From NCBI RefSeq assembly GCF_009184895.1, contig NZ_WESE01000007.1, positions 62,001 to 126,000 of the forward strand: 64,000 nucleotides of DNA, given 5' to 3'. Each line of letters begins with the position of its first letter. The stretch's first letter is position 1. Shown one piece after another: positions 17,582 to 26,523 of this stretch. Made by a program: the position numbers and the translations under genes. The notes under the pieces were generated by a model that saw only the letters and a program-made list of their open reading frames with translations, was not told the DNA's origin and did not search any database. This DNA comes from Nostocoides sp. F2B08. GTDB taxonomy: Bacteria > Actinomycetota > Actinomycetes > Actinomycetales > Dermatophilaceae.

Positions 17582-18637
17582 GTGCGCAGTGAGTCGCCGG
17601 TCGGACTGCACCGGGTCCTGGATCCGCTCGACGACACGGGGTCACCCACCGTGCTGCCGCAGGCGGCGCGGCGACTGGACACCCGATCCGAGCTGTGGCC
17701 CGGGGAAGTGCGGATCGACGTCGAGATGCTCAACCTCGACGCGGCGTCGTACCGGCAGCTCCACGACAAGCATGGCGGCGACGGGGCCGCCATCCGGGCC
17801 GAGGTGCTCGACATCATCCGGACGCGGGGGAAGATGCAGAACCCCGCAACCGGATCCGGGGGGATGCTCATCGGCACGGTCGCGGAGACGGGCCCCGAGT
17901 CCGAGCTCGGGCTCACGGTGGGCCAGCGCGTGGCCACCCTTGTCTCGCTCAGTCTGACCCCGCTCGTCGTCACCGACGAGCTCCGTCGGTGGGACGGACT
18001 GGGGGAGCGAGTGCCGGCCGAGGGTCACGCGGTCCTGTTCCGCAGGTCGATCGCCGCCGCCATCCCCGATGACATCCCGTCCCGGCTGGCCCTGATGGTC
18101 ATGGATGTGTGCGGCGCGCCGGCCCTCGTCGACCGCGTCGTGCGTGAGTACACGGCCCGAGGGATCGCACCGACGGTGTGCGTCCTCGGTGGAGCGGGCA
18201 AGTCGGGCTCCCTGTCCCTCGCTGCAGCAGAGACCGCGGGCGCCGGAGGGCGCATCGCGGTCGTGAGAGACGACGCTGAAGCCGACTCCCTCGGTGGTGC
18301 CGGGCTCGCCGACCGGGTGGTCGTCGCCGACGCCCGGTCACCGCTCGGGCTCTCGGCCGCGGTGGCGTCAGCGGGCGGTCCCGCCGACATCACCGTCGTC
18401 TGCGTCGATGTCCCAGGGTGCGAGCAGCCTGCGGTCCTGGCCACCGCCGAGGGCGGCACCGTCATCTTCTTCTCGATGGCGACGAGCTTCGCGGCCGCCG
18501 CGCTGGGCGCGGAGGGCCTCGCCGCCGATGTGCGGATGCTCATCGGGAACGGCTACGTCCCGGGCCATGCCGCATACGCACTCGACCTGGTGCGCGCGAA
18601 CGAGGAGGTGCGCCGACTCTTCGAGTCCCGGGCGTGA
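17582..18637 (+). CDS. kdd: L-erythro-3,5-diaminohexanoate dehydrogenase
   Basis: 351 aa from GTG at 17582, with GGAGAA five bases upstream; longer starts lack a ribosome-binding site. Kdd oxidatively deaminates 3,5-diaminohexanoate to 3-keto-5-aminohexanoate with NAD(P). Seen: GLHRVLDP at the N-terminus, KMQNPATGSGGMLIGTV, and a nucleotide-binding Rossmann segment TVCVLGGAGKSGSLSLAAA. The C-terminal part YVPGHAAYALDLVR is typical of the family. Length agrees with clostridial Kdd (about 346 aa). It is the first gene of the plus-strand lysine cluster, 21 bp ahead of pta. Confidence 0.92.
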   Translation: MRSESPVGLHRVLDPLDDTGSPTVLPQAARRLDTRSELWPGEVRIDVEMLNLDAASYRQLHDKHGGDGAAIRAEVLDIIRTRGKMQNPATGSGGMLIGTVAETGPESELGLTVGQRVATLVSLSLTPLVVTDELRRWDGLGERVPAEGHAVLFRRSIAAAIPDDIPSRLALMVMDVCGAPALVDRVVREYTARGIAPTVCVLGGAGKSGSLSLAAAETAGAGGRIAVVRDDAEADSLGGAGLADRVVVADARSPLGLSAAVASAGGPADITVVCVDVPGCEQPAVLATAEGGTVIFFSMATSFAAAALGAEGLAADVRMLIGNGYVPGHAAYALDLVRANEEVRRLFESRA

Positions 18638-18658
18638 CACACGACTAGTTTGGAGGTC

Positions 18659-20731
18659 GTGACGAGCCTCTACATCAGTGCCACGGACGCAGCGTCCGGC
18701 AAGTCCGCCGTCGCTCTCGGCATCCTCCACCAGCTCGCCCGCCGACACGGCCGCATCGGGGTCTATCGGCCCGTTGCGAGTCCTCACGACGAGCTCGTCG
18801 AGCTGCTGCTCCGCCAGCTCACGGTTCTCGGCATGGAGGAGGCCGCTCAGGACCCGGAGTCGGCAGTCGGCGTGACCTACGAGGAGGTCCATGCCGGTTC
18901 CGACGCGGCGATGAACCGGATCGTCGACCGCTTCCATGCCGTCGCCGACCACTTCGACACCGTCCTGGTCATCGGCTCTGACTTCGCGGATGTCACCGCA
19001 CCGAGCGAGTTCGCGTTCAACGCTCGCGTCGCGGCCAATCTCGGCGCCCCGATGCTCCTGGTCATCCCTGGAGGGTCCCGCGGGCCGGCCTCGACGGCGA
19101 CGGCCGCACGGTTGGCCATCGCCGCCGCTGGGGACAACCACGCGACGGTGGTCGGCGTCGTCGCCAACCAGGTGCGACCCGATCGCATCGAACGCACCCG
19201 CGAGCAGCTCACCGCCACCGTCCACGGCATGACGCTCTCGGTCGTCGGCGACGTACCCCTCCTGCGTGCTCCGACGATGCAGGACTATCTGGACGCGACC
19301 GGCGGGACGCTCGTGCATGGTGACTCCGCCCGGCTCGACCGTGAGTGTCACAGCGTCGTCGTGGCCGCGATGACGATGCCGCACGTCCTCGACCGGCTCG
19401 AGGAGGGCTGCGTCGTCGTCGTCCCGGGGGACCGTGAGGAGATCGTGGTCGGAGCCCTTCTGGCACATCGGTCGACGACGTTCCCGGCGCTCAGCGGCAT
19501 CATCCTCAACGGCGGGTTCCCGCTCTCGCCCCAGGTGTCACGGCTGGTCGACGGGGTGGACGTCACCCTGCCGATCGTCGGCGTCGAGACCGGCACCATG
19601 GAGACCGCGACGACGCTGCTGCGGACGGCGGGGCGGATCACCGCGTCCTCGCAGCGGAAGATCGACGCTGCGGTCTCCGCCATCGCCAACACCATCGACG
19701 CGAGCGAGCTGCTCACCGTCGTCGAGCGCCCGAGGCCGGTCCGGGTCATCACCCCGCTGATGTTCGAGCACGAGCTCGTCGACGGCGCTCGACGGGCGGA
19801 AGCGCACATCGTGCTTCCTGAAGGCACGGAGCCGCGCATCCTCGAGGCGGCGGCGATCTGTCGCGAGCGCGGGATCGCTCGGCTGACGTTGCTGGGCGAC
19901 CCCGACGCGGTCAACGCGGTCGCCAAGGACCGCGGGATCGACCTCGACGGTATGGCGGTCGTCGACCCGGAAGGCAGCGGGTGGCGCTCGGACTTCGCGG
20001 AGGAGTACGCCCGGTTGCGAGCGCACAAGGGCATCACGGTCGACCAGGCGTCCGACATCGTGACCGACCGCTCCTATTTCGGGACGCTCATGGTGCACAC
20101 CGGGCTCGCCGACGGCATGGTCTCCGGGTCCATCACGACGACGGCCGCAACGGTCCGGCCGGCTCTCGAGATCGTGCGAACCGAGCCCGGCGTGTCCGTC
20201 GTCTCGAGCGTCTTCTTCATGTGTCTGCCGGACCGGGTGCTCGTATACGGCGACTGCGCGATCAACCCCGACCCCTCCGCACCGCAGCTGGCCGATATCG
20301 CCATCTCGTCGGCTCGCACAGCCGCTCAGTTCGGTATCGAGCCTCGGGTGGCGATGCTGTCGTACTCGACCGGCTCCTCCGGCACCGGTGCCGATGTCGA
20401 GAAGGTCCGCGAGGCGACCCATATCGTGCGGGAACGCCAACCCGACCTGCTCGTCGAGGGACCGATCCAGTACGACGCTGCCGTCGATCCCGCTGTCGCC
20501 GCCACGAAGCTCGAAGGCAGCCCCGTCGCCGGGGCCGCGACCGTGCTGATCTTCCCGGACCTCAACACCGGCAACAACACCTACAAGGCGGTCCAACGCA
20601 GCGCCTCGGCGGTGGCCATCGGACCGGTGCTCCAAGGACTGAACAAGCCGGTCAACGACCTCTCCCGCGGCGCCCTGGTCCGCGACATCGTCAACACGGT
20701 TGCGATCACGGCGATCCAGGCCGGTGCATGA
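18659..20731 (+). CDS. pta: Phosphate acetyltransferase, long form
   Basis: 690 aa from GTG at 18659. Pta transfers acetyl from acetyl-CoA to phosphate. Three parts are visible: an N-terminal P-loop dethiobiotin-synthetase-like domain (ATDAASGKSAVALG), a central DRTGG-type domain, and the C-terminal catalytic domain from about residue 370 with YGDCAINPDPSA, SYSTGSSGTG and GPIQYDAAVDP. The catalytic C-terminus ends AITAIQAGA. With ackA it would yield ATP from acetyl-CoA made by lysine cleavage. GGAGG lies only two bases before this GTG, so a TTG at 18650 is an alternative start. The TGA stop overlaps the ATG of a 20-codon mini-ORF. Confidence 0.94.
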   Translation: MTSLYISATDAASGKSAVALGILHQLARRHGRIGVYRPVASPHDELVELLLRQLTVLGMEEAAQDPESAVGVTYEEVHAGSDAAMNRIVDRFHAVADHFDTVLVIGSDFADVTAPSEFAFNARVAANLGAPMLLVIPGGSRGPASTATAARLAIAAAGDNHATVVGVVANQVRPDRIERTREQLTATVHGMTLSVVGDVPLLRAPTMQDYLDATGGTLVHGDSARLDRECHSVVVAAMTMPHVLDRLEEGCVVVVPGDREEIVVGALLAHRSTTFPALSGIILNGGFPLSPQVSRLVDGVDVTLPIVGVETGTMETATTLLRTAGRITASSQRKIDAAVSAIANTIDASELLTVVERPRPVRVITPLMFEHELVDGARRAEAHIVLPEGTEPRILEAAAICRERGIARLTLLGDPDAVNAVAKDRGIDLDGMAVVDPEGSGWRSDFAEEYARLRAHKGITVDQASDIVTDRSYFGTLMVHTGLADGMVSGSITTTAATVRPALEIVRTEPGVSVVSSVFFMCLPDRVLVYGDCAINPDPSAPQLADIAISSARTAAQFGIEPRVAMLSYSTGSSGTGADVEKVREATHIVRERQPDLLVEGPIQYDAAVDPAVAATKLEGSPVAGAATVLIFPDLNTGNNTYKAVQRSASAVAIGPVLQGLNKPVNDLSRGALVRDIVNTVAITAIQAGA

Positions 20732-20795
20732 TGCTCACCATGCAGGGTCGGTACCGGGCGGAAGCGATCACCGCGATCCAAGCGGGTGCATGATG
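20702..20795 (+). repeat. Imperfect direct repeat of the pta 3' end at the pta-ackA junction
   Basis: Two 32-bp copies, 20702-20733 and 20764-20795, are 30 bp apart. They differ at three positions only, and all three differences are at third codon bases: ACG/ACC, CAG/CAA, GCC/GCG. Both copies encode AITAIQAGA followed by TGA and both end in TGATG, so each can pass ribosomes to the next ATG. The first copy is the real end of pta; the second immediately precedes ackA. Confidence 0.9.
20731..20793 (+). CDS. 20-codon mini-ORF between pta and ackA
   Basis: The ORF starts at an ATG overlapping the pta TGA (TGATG) and stops at a TGA overlapping the ackA ATG in the same way. It encodes MLTMQGRYRAEAITAIQAGA. 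The last nine residues repeat the Pta C-terminus exactly. It may be a scar of recombination that replaced or duplicated pta, kept because it passes ribosomes on to ackA. There is no evidence that the peptide itself has a function. Confidence 0.4.
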   Translation: MLTMQGRYRAEAITAIQAGA

Positions 20796-21944
20796 TCCTC
20801 GACACTCGTCCTCGTGGTCAACTCGGGGTCCTCCTCGCTGAAGTACCAGCTCATCGACCCCGACTCCGGAGAGGTCCACGCCAAGGGTCTCGTGGAGCGC
20901 ATCGGAGAAGCGGGCAGCGAGGTGCCCGACCATGCGAGGGCGCTCGAACGGGCGCTGTCGGGGATGGGCGACCGGCTCGATCCCGCTCACCTGCTCGCCG
21001 TGGGGCACCGCGTCGTGCACGGCGGCGCCCACTTCTCCGGCCCGACCGTGATCGACGGGTCGGTCCGGTCCGCCATCGCCGAGCTCGCGCCCTTGGCGCC
21101 GCTGCACAACCCCGCCAACCTGCAGGGCATCGAAGCCACCATCGAGCTCTTCCCCGACACGCCCCAGGTGGCCGTCTTCGACACCGCGTTCCACCAGACC
21201 ATCCCGCCCGCCGCCTACACCTACGCCGTGCCGCGCGAGTGGCGAGACGACCTGCGCGTCCGGCGCTACGGGTTCCACGGCACGTCCCACGCCTACGTCT
21301 CGAGGCGGGCCGCGGAGCTACTCGGGCTGGCAGTGGAGGACGCCGCGTTTGTCGTGCTGCACCTCGGCAACGGCTGCAGCGCCACCGCGGTTCTGGCCGG
21401 GGAGAGCGTGGAGACCTCGATGGGTCTGACCCCCCTCGAAGGGCTCGTGATGGGCACCCGCTCGGGCGACGTGGATCCGTCGCTGGGGGCCTACCTCGCC
21501 CGGATGACCGGCATGGACGCCGAGGCAGTGGACCAGGCGCTCAACAAGCGCAGTGGTCTGCTGGGGTTGACCGGCGACAACGACTGCCGGGCGGTCAGTG
21601 AGCGGGCGTCGGCCGGCGATGCCGATGCTCGGCTCGCGCTCGATGTCATGGTTCACCGACTCGTGAAGTACACCGGGGCGTATGCGGCCGTGCTCGGGCG
21701 CATCGACGCGGTGGTGCTCACCGGAGGCATCGGCGAGCATGCCGAGGACGTGCGCGCGTTGCTGGCCGGTCGGCTGGGCCTTCTCGGCGTCGAGCTCGAC
21801 GCCGAGGCCAACGAGACCGGTGGAGGAGCACGACGGATCACGACTGCCTCCAGCCGGACCGCCATGCTCGTCGTCCCGACCAACGAGGAGTTGGAGATCG
21901 CCCTGCAAGCGGCAGCGCTCGTGCGTGAACGCACCGCCATCTAA
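20793..21944 (+). CDS. ackA: Acetate kinase
   Basis: 383 aa, ATG at 20793 (another ATG at 20790 is directly upstream). AckA makes ATP and acetate from acetyl phosphate. Seen: LVVNSGSSSLKYQL at the N-terminus, GHRVVHGG, FDTAFHQTIP, RRYGFHGTSHAYV with the catalytic region, LHLGNGCSATAV, GTRSGDVDPS and VLTGGIGEHAEDVR. Length is normal. It directly follows the pta mini-ORF and completes the Pta-AckA substrate-level phosphorylation pair inside the lysine cluster. The 64-bp gap after it contains the kamD promoter. Confidence 0.96.
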   Translation: MSSTLVLVVNSGSSSLKYQLIDPDSGEVHAKGLVERIGEAGSEVPDHARALERALSGMGDRLDPAHLLAVGHRVVHGGAHFSGPTVIDGSVRSAIAELAPLAPLHNPANLQGIEATIELFPDTPQVAVFDTAFHQTIPPAAYTYAVPREWRDDLRVRRYGFHGTSHAYVSRRAAELLGLAVEDAAFVVLHLGNGCSATAVLAGESVETSMGLTPLEGLVMGTRSGDVDPSLGAYLARMTGMDAEAVDQALNKRSGLLGLTGDNDCRAVSERASAGDADARLALDVMVHRLVKYTGAYAAVLGRIDAVVLTGGIGEHAEDVRALLAGRLGLLGVELDAEANETGGGARRITTASSRTAMLVVPTNEELEIALQAAALVRERTAI

Positions 21945-21996
21945 GAAGATCCTCCACCTGCACCCTCCGATCGCCGGAAATCCTGTCGTCCGCTGC

Positions 21997-22002
21997 TAGA
22001 TT
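21997..22002 (+). promoter_or_regulatory. Candidate -10 box of kamD
   Basis: TAGATT ends six bases before the kamD GTG, indicating a leaderless internal promoter for kamD-kamE-kal. These three genes could therefore be expressed separately from kdd-pta-ackA. No clear -35 hexamer is visible. Confidence 0.5.
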
Positions 22003-22008
22003 CGGAGC

Positions 22009-23601
22009 GTGTCTTCTCGTCACGTTCTCGAGCTCGACCGTGCGATGGTGCGGAGGGCGCGATCCCTCGCGCGTCGTGCCGGCCGACCCGTGGTCGACCT
22101 GGCGCGCAGCCACACAACCGTCAGTGTCGAGCGCGCCACGCTACGACTGGCCGGGCTCGGCGGCGCCGACCACGAGAACATCCCGTGGGTGAACCATCTC
22201 GTCGACGCCGTTCGCGACGGCGTAGGGCTTGAGCACGGGGTCGCTCTCCCGGTGTGGGACGCCCTGGGACGCGACGTTGCGCCCGACCTGACGACGCTGG
22301 CGCAGAAGGCCGCCGCGGGGGGAGTGGACTTCCGGGTCCCGGAGGGTGCGGCCAGGACGCGAGCGGGGAGGAGCAGTCGCTCTGCCGTCGCGCGAGGGAT
22401 CCGGGCGATCGACTCGCAGCGGCGGCGGCGGGACCGGCTCATCACGCGCCACGGTGACCCGGCCGCGACGCCGTGGATCTACCTCATCGTCGCGACGGGT
22501 GACATCTACGAGGACATCCCACAGGCGCAGGCCGCAGCGCGCGAGGGCGCCGACGTGATCGCGGTGATCCGTTCGACCGGCCAGTCGCTCCTCGACTTCG
22601 TGCCGGAGGGAGCCACCCGGGAGGGCTACGCCGGCACCTACGCCACGCAGGAGAACTTCCGTCTCATGCGGGCCGCTCTCGACGAGACGAGCAAGGAGCT
22701 GGGCCGGTACATCCGACTGACCAACTACGCGAGCGGACTGTGCATGCCCGAGATCGCCACCCTTGCCGGGCTGGAACGACTCGACATGATGCTCAACGAC
22801 AGCATGTACGGCATCCTCTTCCGGGACATCAACCCGATCCGGACCTTCGTCGACCAGCGGTTCTCCCGCCAGATCCATGCGAGAGCGGGAATCATCATCA
22901 ACACGGGAGAGGACAACTACCTGACGACGGCGGACGCAGTGGAGGCTGCGCATACGGTCACGGTCAGCCAGCTCCTGAACGAGTACTTCGCGAAGGAGGC
23001 CGGGCTCGAGGACTGGCAGCTCGGTCTGGGGCACGCGTTCGAGATCGACCCGAGCATCCCGGACAGCTTCCGCCTCGAGCTGGCCCACGCCCTGCTCGCT
23101 CGGGAGCTGTTCCCCGAGGCCCCCCTGAAATGGATGCCCCCGACGAAGCACATGACCGGGGACATCTTCCGGGGGTACCTGCTCGACGGGTTCTTCAACC
23201 TCGTGGGCGCGATGACCGGCCAGGGGATCCTCCTCGTGGGGATGATGACCGAGGCCGTGGTCACCCCGTGGCTCTCGGACCGTGATCTGGCGCTGCAGAA
23301 CGTCCGGTACGTCCTCAATGCCGCCGGAGGCCTGGCCGAGGACTTCCACCCGCCCCGTGACGGGATGATCCAGACCCGGGCCCGCCACGTGCTCGCCGAG
23401 GCGGTCGACCTGCTCGAGACGATCCTGGCCGACACCGACGGTGCCGGTGACCCGCCCCTGCTGGCCGCGATCGCCGACGGCACCTTCGGCGCGATGCGCC
23501 GCCCCCCAACCAAGGGCAAGGGTCTGGACGGGGTCGTCCGGCGAGCCGCCGGCTACGTCAACCCGGCGATCGACCTGCTCGAGAGCGGAGCCACCCGATG
23601 A
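22009..23601 (+). CDS. kamD: Lysine 5,6-aminomutase, alpha subunit
   Basis: 530 aa from GTG at 22009. KamD with KamE is the adenosylcobalamin- and PLP-dependent mutase that moves the terminal amino group of beta-lysine (or D-lysine), giving 3,5-diaminohexanoate. The chain shows the PLP-binding TIM-barrel segments of the family: YLIVATGDIYEDIPQAQAAA, AVIRSTGQSLLDFVPEG, YATQENFRLMRAAL, NDSMYGILFRDINPIRT and GIIINTGEDNYLTTADAVE. Length matches clostridial KamD (about 516 aa). It overlaps kamE by 4 bp (ATGA), as expected for subunits of one enzyme. Confidence 0.95.
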   Translation: MSSRHVLELDRAMVRRARSLARRAGRPVVDLARSHTTVSVERATLRLAGLGGADHENIPWVNHLVDAVRDGVGLEHGVALPVWDALGRDVAPDLTTLAQKAAAGGVDFRVPEGAARTRAGRSSRSAVARGIRAIDSQRRRRDRLITRHGDPAATPWIYLIVATGDIYEDIPQAQAAAREGADVIAVIRSTGQSLLDFVPEGATREGYAGTYATQENFRLMRAALDETSKELGRYIRLTNYASGLCMPEIATLAGLERLDMMLNDSMYGILFRDINPIRTFVDQRFSRQIHARAGIIINTGEDNYLTTADAVEAAHTVTVSQLLNEYFAKEAGLEDWQLGLGHAFEIDPSIPDSFRLELAHALLARELFPEAPLKWMPPTKHMTGDIFRGYLLDGFFNLVGAMTGQGILLVGMMTEAVVTPWLSDRDLALQNVRYVLNAAGGLAEDFHPPRDGMIQTRARHVLAEAVDLLETILADTDGAGDPPLLAAIADGTFGAMRRPPTKGKGLDGVVRRAAGYVNPAIDLLESGATR

Positions 23602-24464
23602 GCGCCGTCCGCGCGCACGAGGCCCGCCGGCGCCGGGAGAACCCCGAGCCGGGGGAGCTCAGCCTTGCCGAGAGCTCCACACCCGAGCCCGGCCCGCTGA
23701 TCCGACCGTACGGCGATACGACGGGTGACGGCATGGTGCAGGTCTCGTTCACGCTGCCGCTGCCGCACGACAAGCGCGCCGAGGGTGCCGCGGTGCGGAT
23801 GGCTCAGGCCATGGGCATGGATCCGGCCCTGCTCGTGCACGCCAAGGCGATGGGACCGCACTTCACCTTCTTCGTGGTCTACGGCCCGGTCCGGCACCTC
23901 GTCGACATCCGCGAGATCGAGATCGTCGAGCGGGAGTTCGAGCTGCTGTCCTCCAAGGAGGTCAACCAGGCCATCAGGAAGCACCTGCGCCGCAAGCTCG
24001 TGGTCGTCGGGGCCTGCATCGGCACCGACGCACACACCGTGGGGATCGACGCCATCCTCAACATCAAGGGCTTCGCCGGCGAGAAGGGCCTGGAGTACTA
24101 CCGCGAGATGACCGTGCACAATCTCGGCGCCCAGGTGCTCATCCCGGATCTCGTGGAGAGCGCGCGAGAGGTGCGCGCCGACGCCGTGCTCGTATCCCAG
24201 GTGGTCACCCAGCGCGAGGCCCATCTGCACAACACGCGGGCGATGTCGGCGGCCTTCCGGGAGGCCTTCCCGGCCGGCCGCGTGCCACACCTCATCGTCG
24301 GGGGTCCTCGGTTCGAGGAGGGGTCGGCCGCAGACCTCGGTGTAGACCGCATCTTCGGTCGGGGTACGACCCCCGGTGAGGTGGCGTCCTACCTCGTGCA
24401 CGCCCTGGTCCGACCGACGGACACCCATCCGCACACCCGCTCACGGTCCTCCCGATCCGCGTGA
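23598..24464 (+). CDS. kamE: Lysine 5,6-aminomutase, beta subunit
   Basis: 288 aa. The beta subunit carries the B12-binding Rossmann domain. The cobalamin motif DxHxxG is seen in CIGTDAHTVGIDAILNIKG near residue 145, with SQVVTQREAH and LIVGGPRFEEG downstream completing the fold. The N-terminal dimerisation domain has VQVSFTLPLPHDKRAEGAAV. In the clostridial enzyme the lysine that binds PLP in the resting state lies in the beta subunit, in the NIKG segment. The C-terminus is basic and shorter on conserved sequence. ATGA overlap with kamD and a 22-bp gap to kal place all three in one operon. Confidence 0.95.
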   Translation: MSAVRAHEARRRRENPEPGELSLAESSTPEPGPLIRPYGDTTGDGMVQVSFTLPLPHDKRAEGAAVRMAQAMGMDPALLVHAKAMGPHFTFFVVYGPVRHLVDIREIEIVEREFELLSSKEVNQAIRKHLRRKLVVVGACIGTDAHTVGIDAILNIKGFAGEKGLEYYREMTVHNLGAQVLIPDLVESAREVRADAVLVSQVVTQREAHLHNTRAMSAAFREAFPAGRVPHLIVGGPRFEEGSAADLGVDRIFGRGTTPGEVASYLVHALVRPTDTHPHTRSRSSRSA

Positions 24465-24486
24465 GCCCGCCCGAGAAGGAGATCTC

Positions 24487-24873
24487 GTGAGCAACGACCA
24501 CCTCGTCGGTCTCAGCGTGGTCCATCGCCGGTACGTTCCCTACAGCCACGCTCACTACGCAGGCAACCTCGTCGACGGCGCCTACAGCCTGGCGGCGTTC
24601 GGGGACGTGGCCACCGAGCTCTGCATCCGTAGCGATGGTGACGAGGGGCTGTTCGCGAGCTACTCGGACGTCCAGTTCCGCGCGCCGGTGCGGGCGGGTG
24701 ACTGCCTCGAGATCGAGGCGCGGATCGTTCGGGCCGGCTCCCGGAGCCGGGAGATGGAGTTCGAGGCGCGGGTCGTCACACGGGGCAACCCCGGTCGTGG
24801 CGCGTCGGCCGCGGACGTCCTGGACCCGCCGATCGTCGCGACGACGGCTCGCGGGGTCGTCGTCGTCCCCTGA
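24487..24873 (+). CDS. kal: 3-aminobutyryl-CoA ammonia-lyase
   Basis: 128 aa from GTG at 24487, with AAGGAG at 24476-24481. The protein is a small hotdog-fold domain. SHAHYAGNLVDGAYSLAAFG near residue 20 and FASYSDVQFRAPVRAGDCLE match the Kal family, which removes ammonia from 3-aminobutyryl-CoA to give crotonyl-CoA. Clostridial Kal is about 130 aa. Its place directly behind kamDE supports the call; alone it could be read as a generic thioesterase-like protein. It is the last gene of the lysine cluster in this window. Confidence 0.9.
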   Translation: MSNDHLVGLSVVHRRYVPYSHAHYAGNLVDGAYSLAAFGDVATELCIRSDGDEGLFASYSDVQFRAPVRAGDCLEIEARIVRAGSRSREMEFEARVVTRGNPGRGASAADVLDPPIVATTARGVVVVP

Positions 24874-24945
24874 GCGCGGTCGTGTCGCGACCGGCCGCGC
24901 CGATGCGGCGGCGGGGCGGCCAGGAATGTGACATAGGCTGACGCG

Positions 24946-26523
24946 GTGCCGCCGCTGATCCGCCTGCTGCTCGCCGCGGCCTCCGGCGGAGTGCTGTATA
25001 CGGCGTTCCCGACGCTCGATCTGTGGTTTCTGGCCCCGGTCGGCGTGGCCCTCCTCACGGGGGCGGTCGATGGCGCGCGGCCTCCGTTCGGTGCTCTCCT
25101 GGGTTTCGTCGCGGGGCTCGCATTCTTCATCCCCACCCTCGAGTGGTCCGGCATCTACGTCGGGGTGCTGCCGTGGATGGCGCTCGCTGTCCTGCAGTCG
25201 CTCTACATCGCCGTGATCGGGCTGCTGCTCACCCTGAGCAGGTACGTCGTCCTCATGACCCCACTCGCATGGGTGGTGTCCGAGCTTCTGCGCAGCACGA
25301 CCCCGTTCGGCGGATTCCCGTGGGTGCGCCTGGCCTTCAGCCAGGCCGACGGTCCACTCGCGACATGGGCCTCGGTCGCCGGCGCGCCGGGGGTCACCTT
25401 CGCGGTGGCGACCGTCGGCGCCGCCCTGTATGCGGTCGCTCGGGCCGCGTTCCGTCGAACCGACGTCTCGGCGCGCGCGACGGCGATCGCCGTCGGTGTC
25501 GCGACCGCGCTGGTCATCGGTGGTGTGGTCGTGCCCCGTCCGACGGACGGTGTGCCCGTCCCGGTCGCCATGGTCCAGGGCAACGTCCCTCGCCCGGGGC
25601 TGGACTTCAACGCCGAGCGGCGGGCGGTGCTGGACAACCACGCGGCCGGGACCGCAGCCGTGGCTCGGGCGGTCGGACAGCGACGCCCCGAGGACCTCTC
25701 GCTCGTGATCTGGCCGGAGAACTCCTCCGACATCGACCCGTTCCGCAACGACGACGCCATGGACGTCATCCAGCAGGCGGTGGACGACGTGCGGGCCCCG
25801 ATCCTCGTCGGGGCGGTCGTCGAGCGGAGCGAGAGCACGGTGGCCAACGTCTCGCCCCTGTTCCGGCCCGGCGGCCCGACGACGGAGGACGAGGTCGAGC
25901 AGTACGTCAAGCAGCACCCCGTTCCCTTCGCCGAGTACATCCCGTACCGCGACTTCTTCCGGATCTTCAGCGACCAGGTGGACCTCGTGAGGAGGGACTT
26001 CGTCGCGGGCGACGCACCCGTCGTCTTCGAGATCGACGCGGGAGGGGGGCAGACATACACGGCGGTCCCCACGATCTGCTTCGAGGTCGCCTACGACGAG
26101 CTCATGCGTGACGTGCTCGCCGAGGCGGGCGGCTCGCCCTCGCTCCTCATCGTCCAGACGAACAACGCCACCTTCGGCTACTCGGCCGAGGCGGCGCAGC
26201 AGTTCGCGATCTCCCGGATCAGGGCGATCGAGCATGGTCGGTCGGTGGCACACGTGTCCACTGTGGGTGTCAGCGGCTTCATCGCACCGGATGGCTCGAC
26301 CGGGGAGGTGAGCGAGCTCTTCACCGCCCGGCAGCTGGTCGACAGTCCGGTGGTCCGCGACGGAGTGACACTCAGCGACCGGCTCGGACGGACACCCGAG
26401 GTGCTCGTGACCCTCGCCGTCCTGGGACTGCTCGTCGCCGGACGGGTGCGGCGGGGGAGGAGGGGTATCGTGCTCGCACCACGTTCCGATGTCCGCGACC
26501 GAAAGGGTGCCCGTGTCACGTGA
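24946..26523 (+). CDS. lnt: Apolipoprotein N-acyltransferase
   Basis: 525 aa from GTG at 24946. An N-terminal block of about six membrane helices (residues 1-200) is followed by a carbon-nitrogen hydrolase domain. The catalytic Glu-Lys-Cys triad is visible in WPENSS, YVKQHPVPFAEY and ICFEVAYDE. Lnt adds the third acyl chain to lipoproteins. The gene overlaps ppm1 by 11 bp; in mycobacteria the two activities are joined in one protein or sit in neighbouring genes. TAGGCT at 24934-24939 six bases before the start suggests leaderless transcription. Confidence 0.94.
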   Translation: MPPLIRLLLAAASGGVLYTAFPTLDLWFLAPVGVALLTGAVDGARPPFGALLGFVAGLAFFIPTLEWSGIYVGVLPWMALAVLQSLYIAVIGLLLTLSRYVVLMTPLAWVVSELLRSTTPFGGFPWVRLAFSQADGPLATWASVAGAPGVTFAVATVGAALYAVARAAFRRTDVSARATAIAVGVATALVIGGVVVPRPTDGVPVPVAMVQGNVPRPGLDFNAERRAVLDNHAAGTAAVARAVGQRRPEDLSLVIWPENSSDIDPFRNDDAMDVIQQAVDDVRAPILVGAVVERSESTVANVSPLFRPGGPTTEDEVEQYVKQHPVPFAEYIPYRDFFRIFSDQVDLVRRDFVAGDAPVVFEIDAGGGQTYTAVPTICFEVAYDELMRDVLAEAGGSPSLLIVQTNNATFGYSAEAAQQFAISRIRAIEHGRSVAHVSTVGVSGFIAPDGSTGEVSELFTARQLVDSPVVRDGVTLSDRLGRTPEVLVTLAVLGLLVAGRVRRGRRGIVLAPRSDVRDRKGARVT

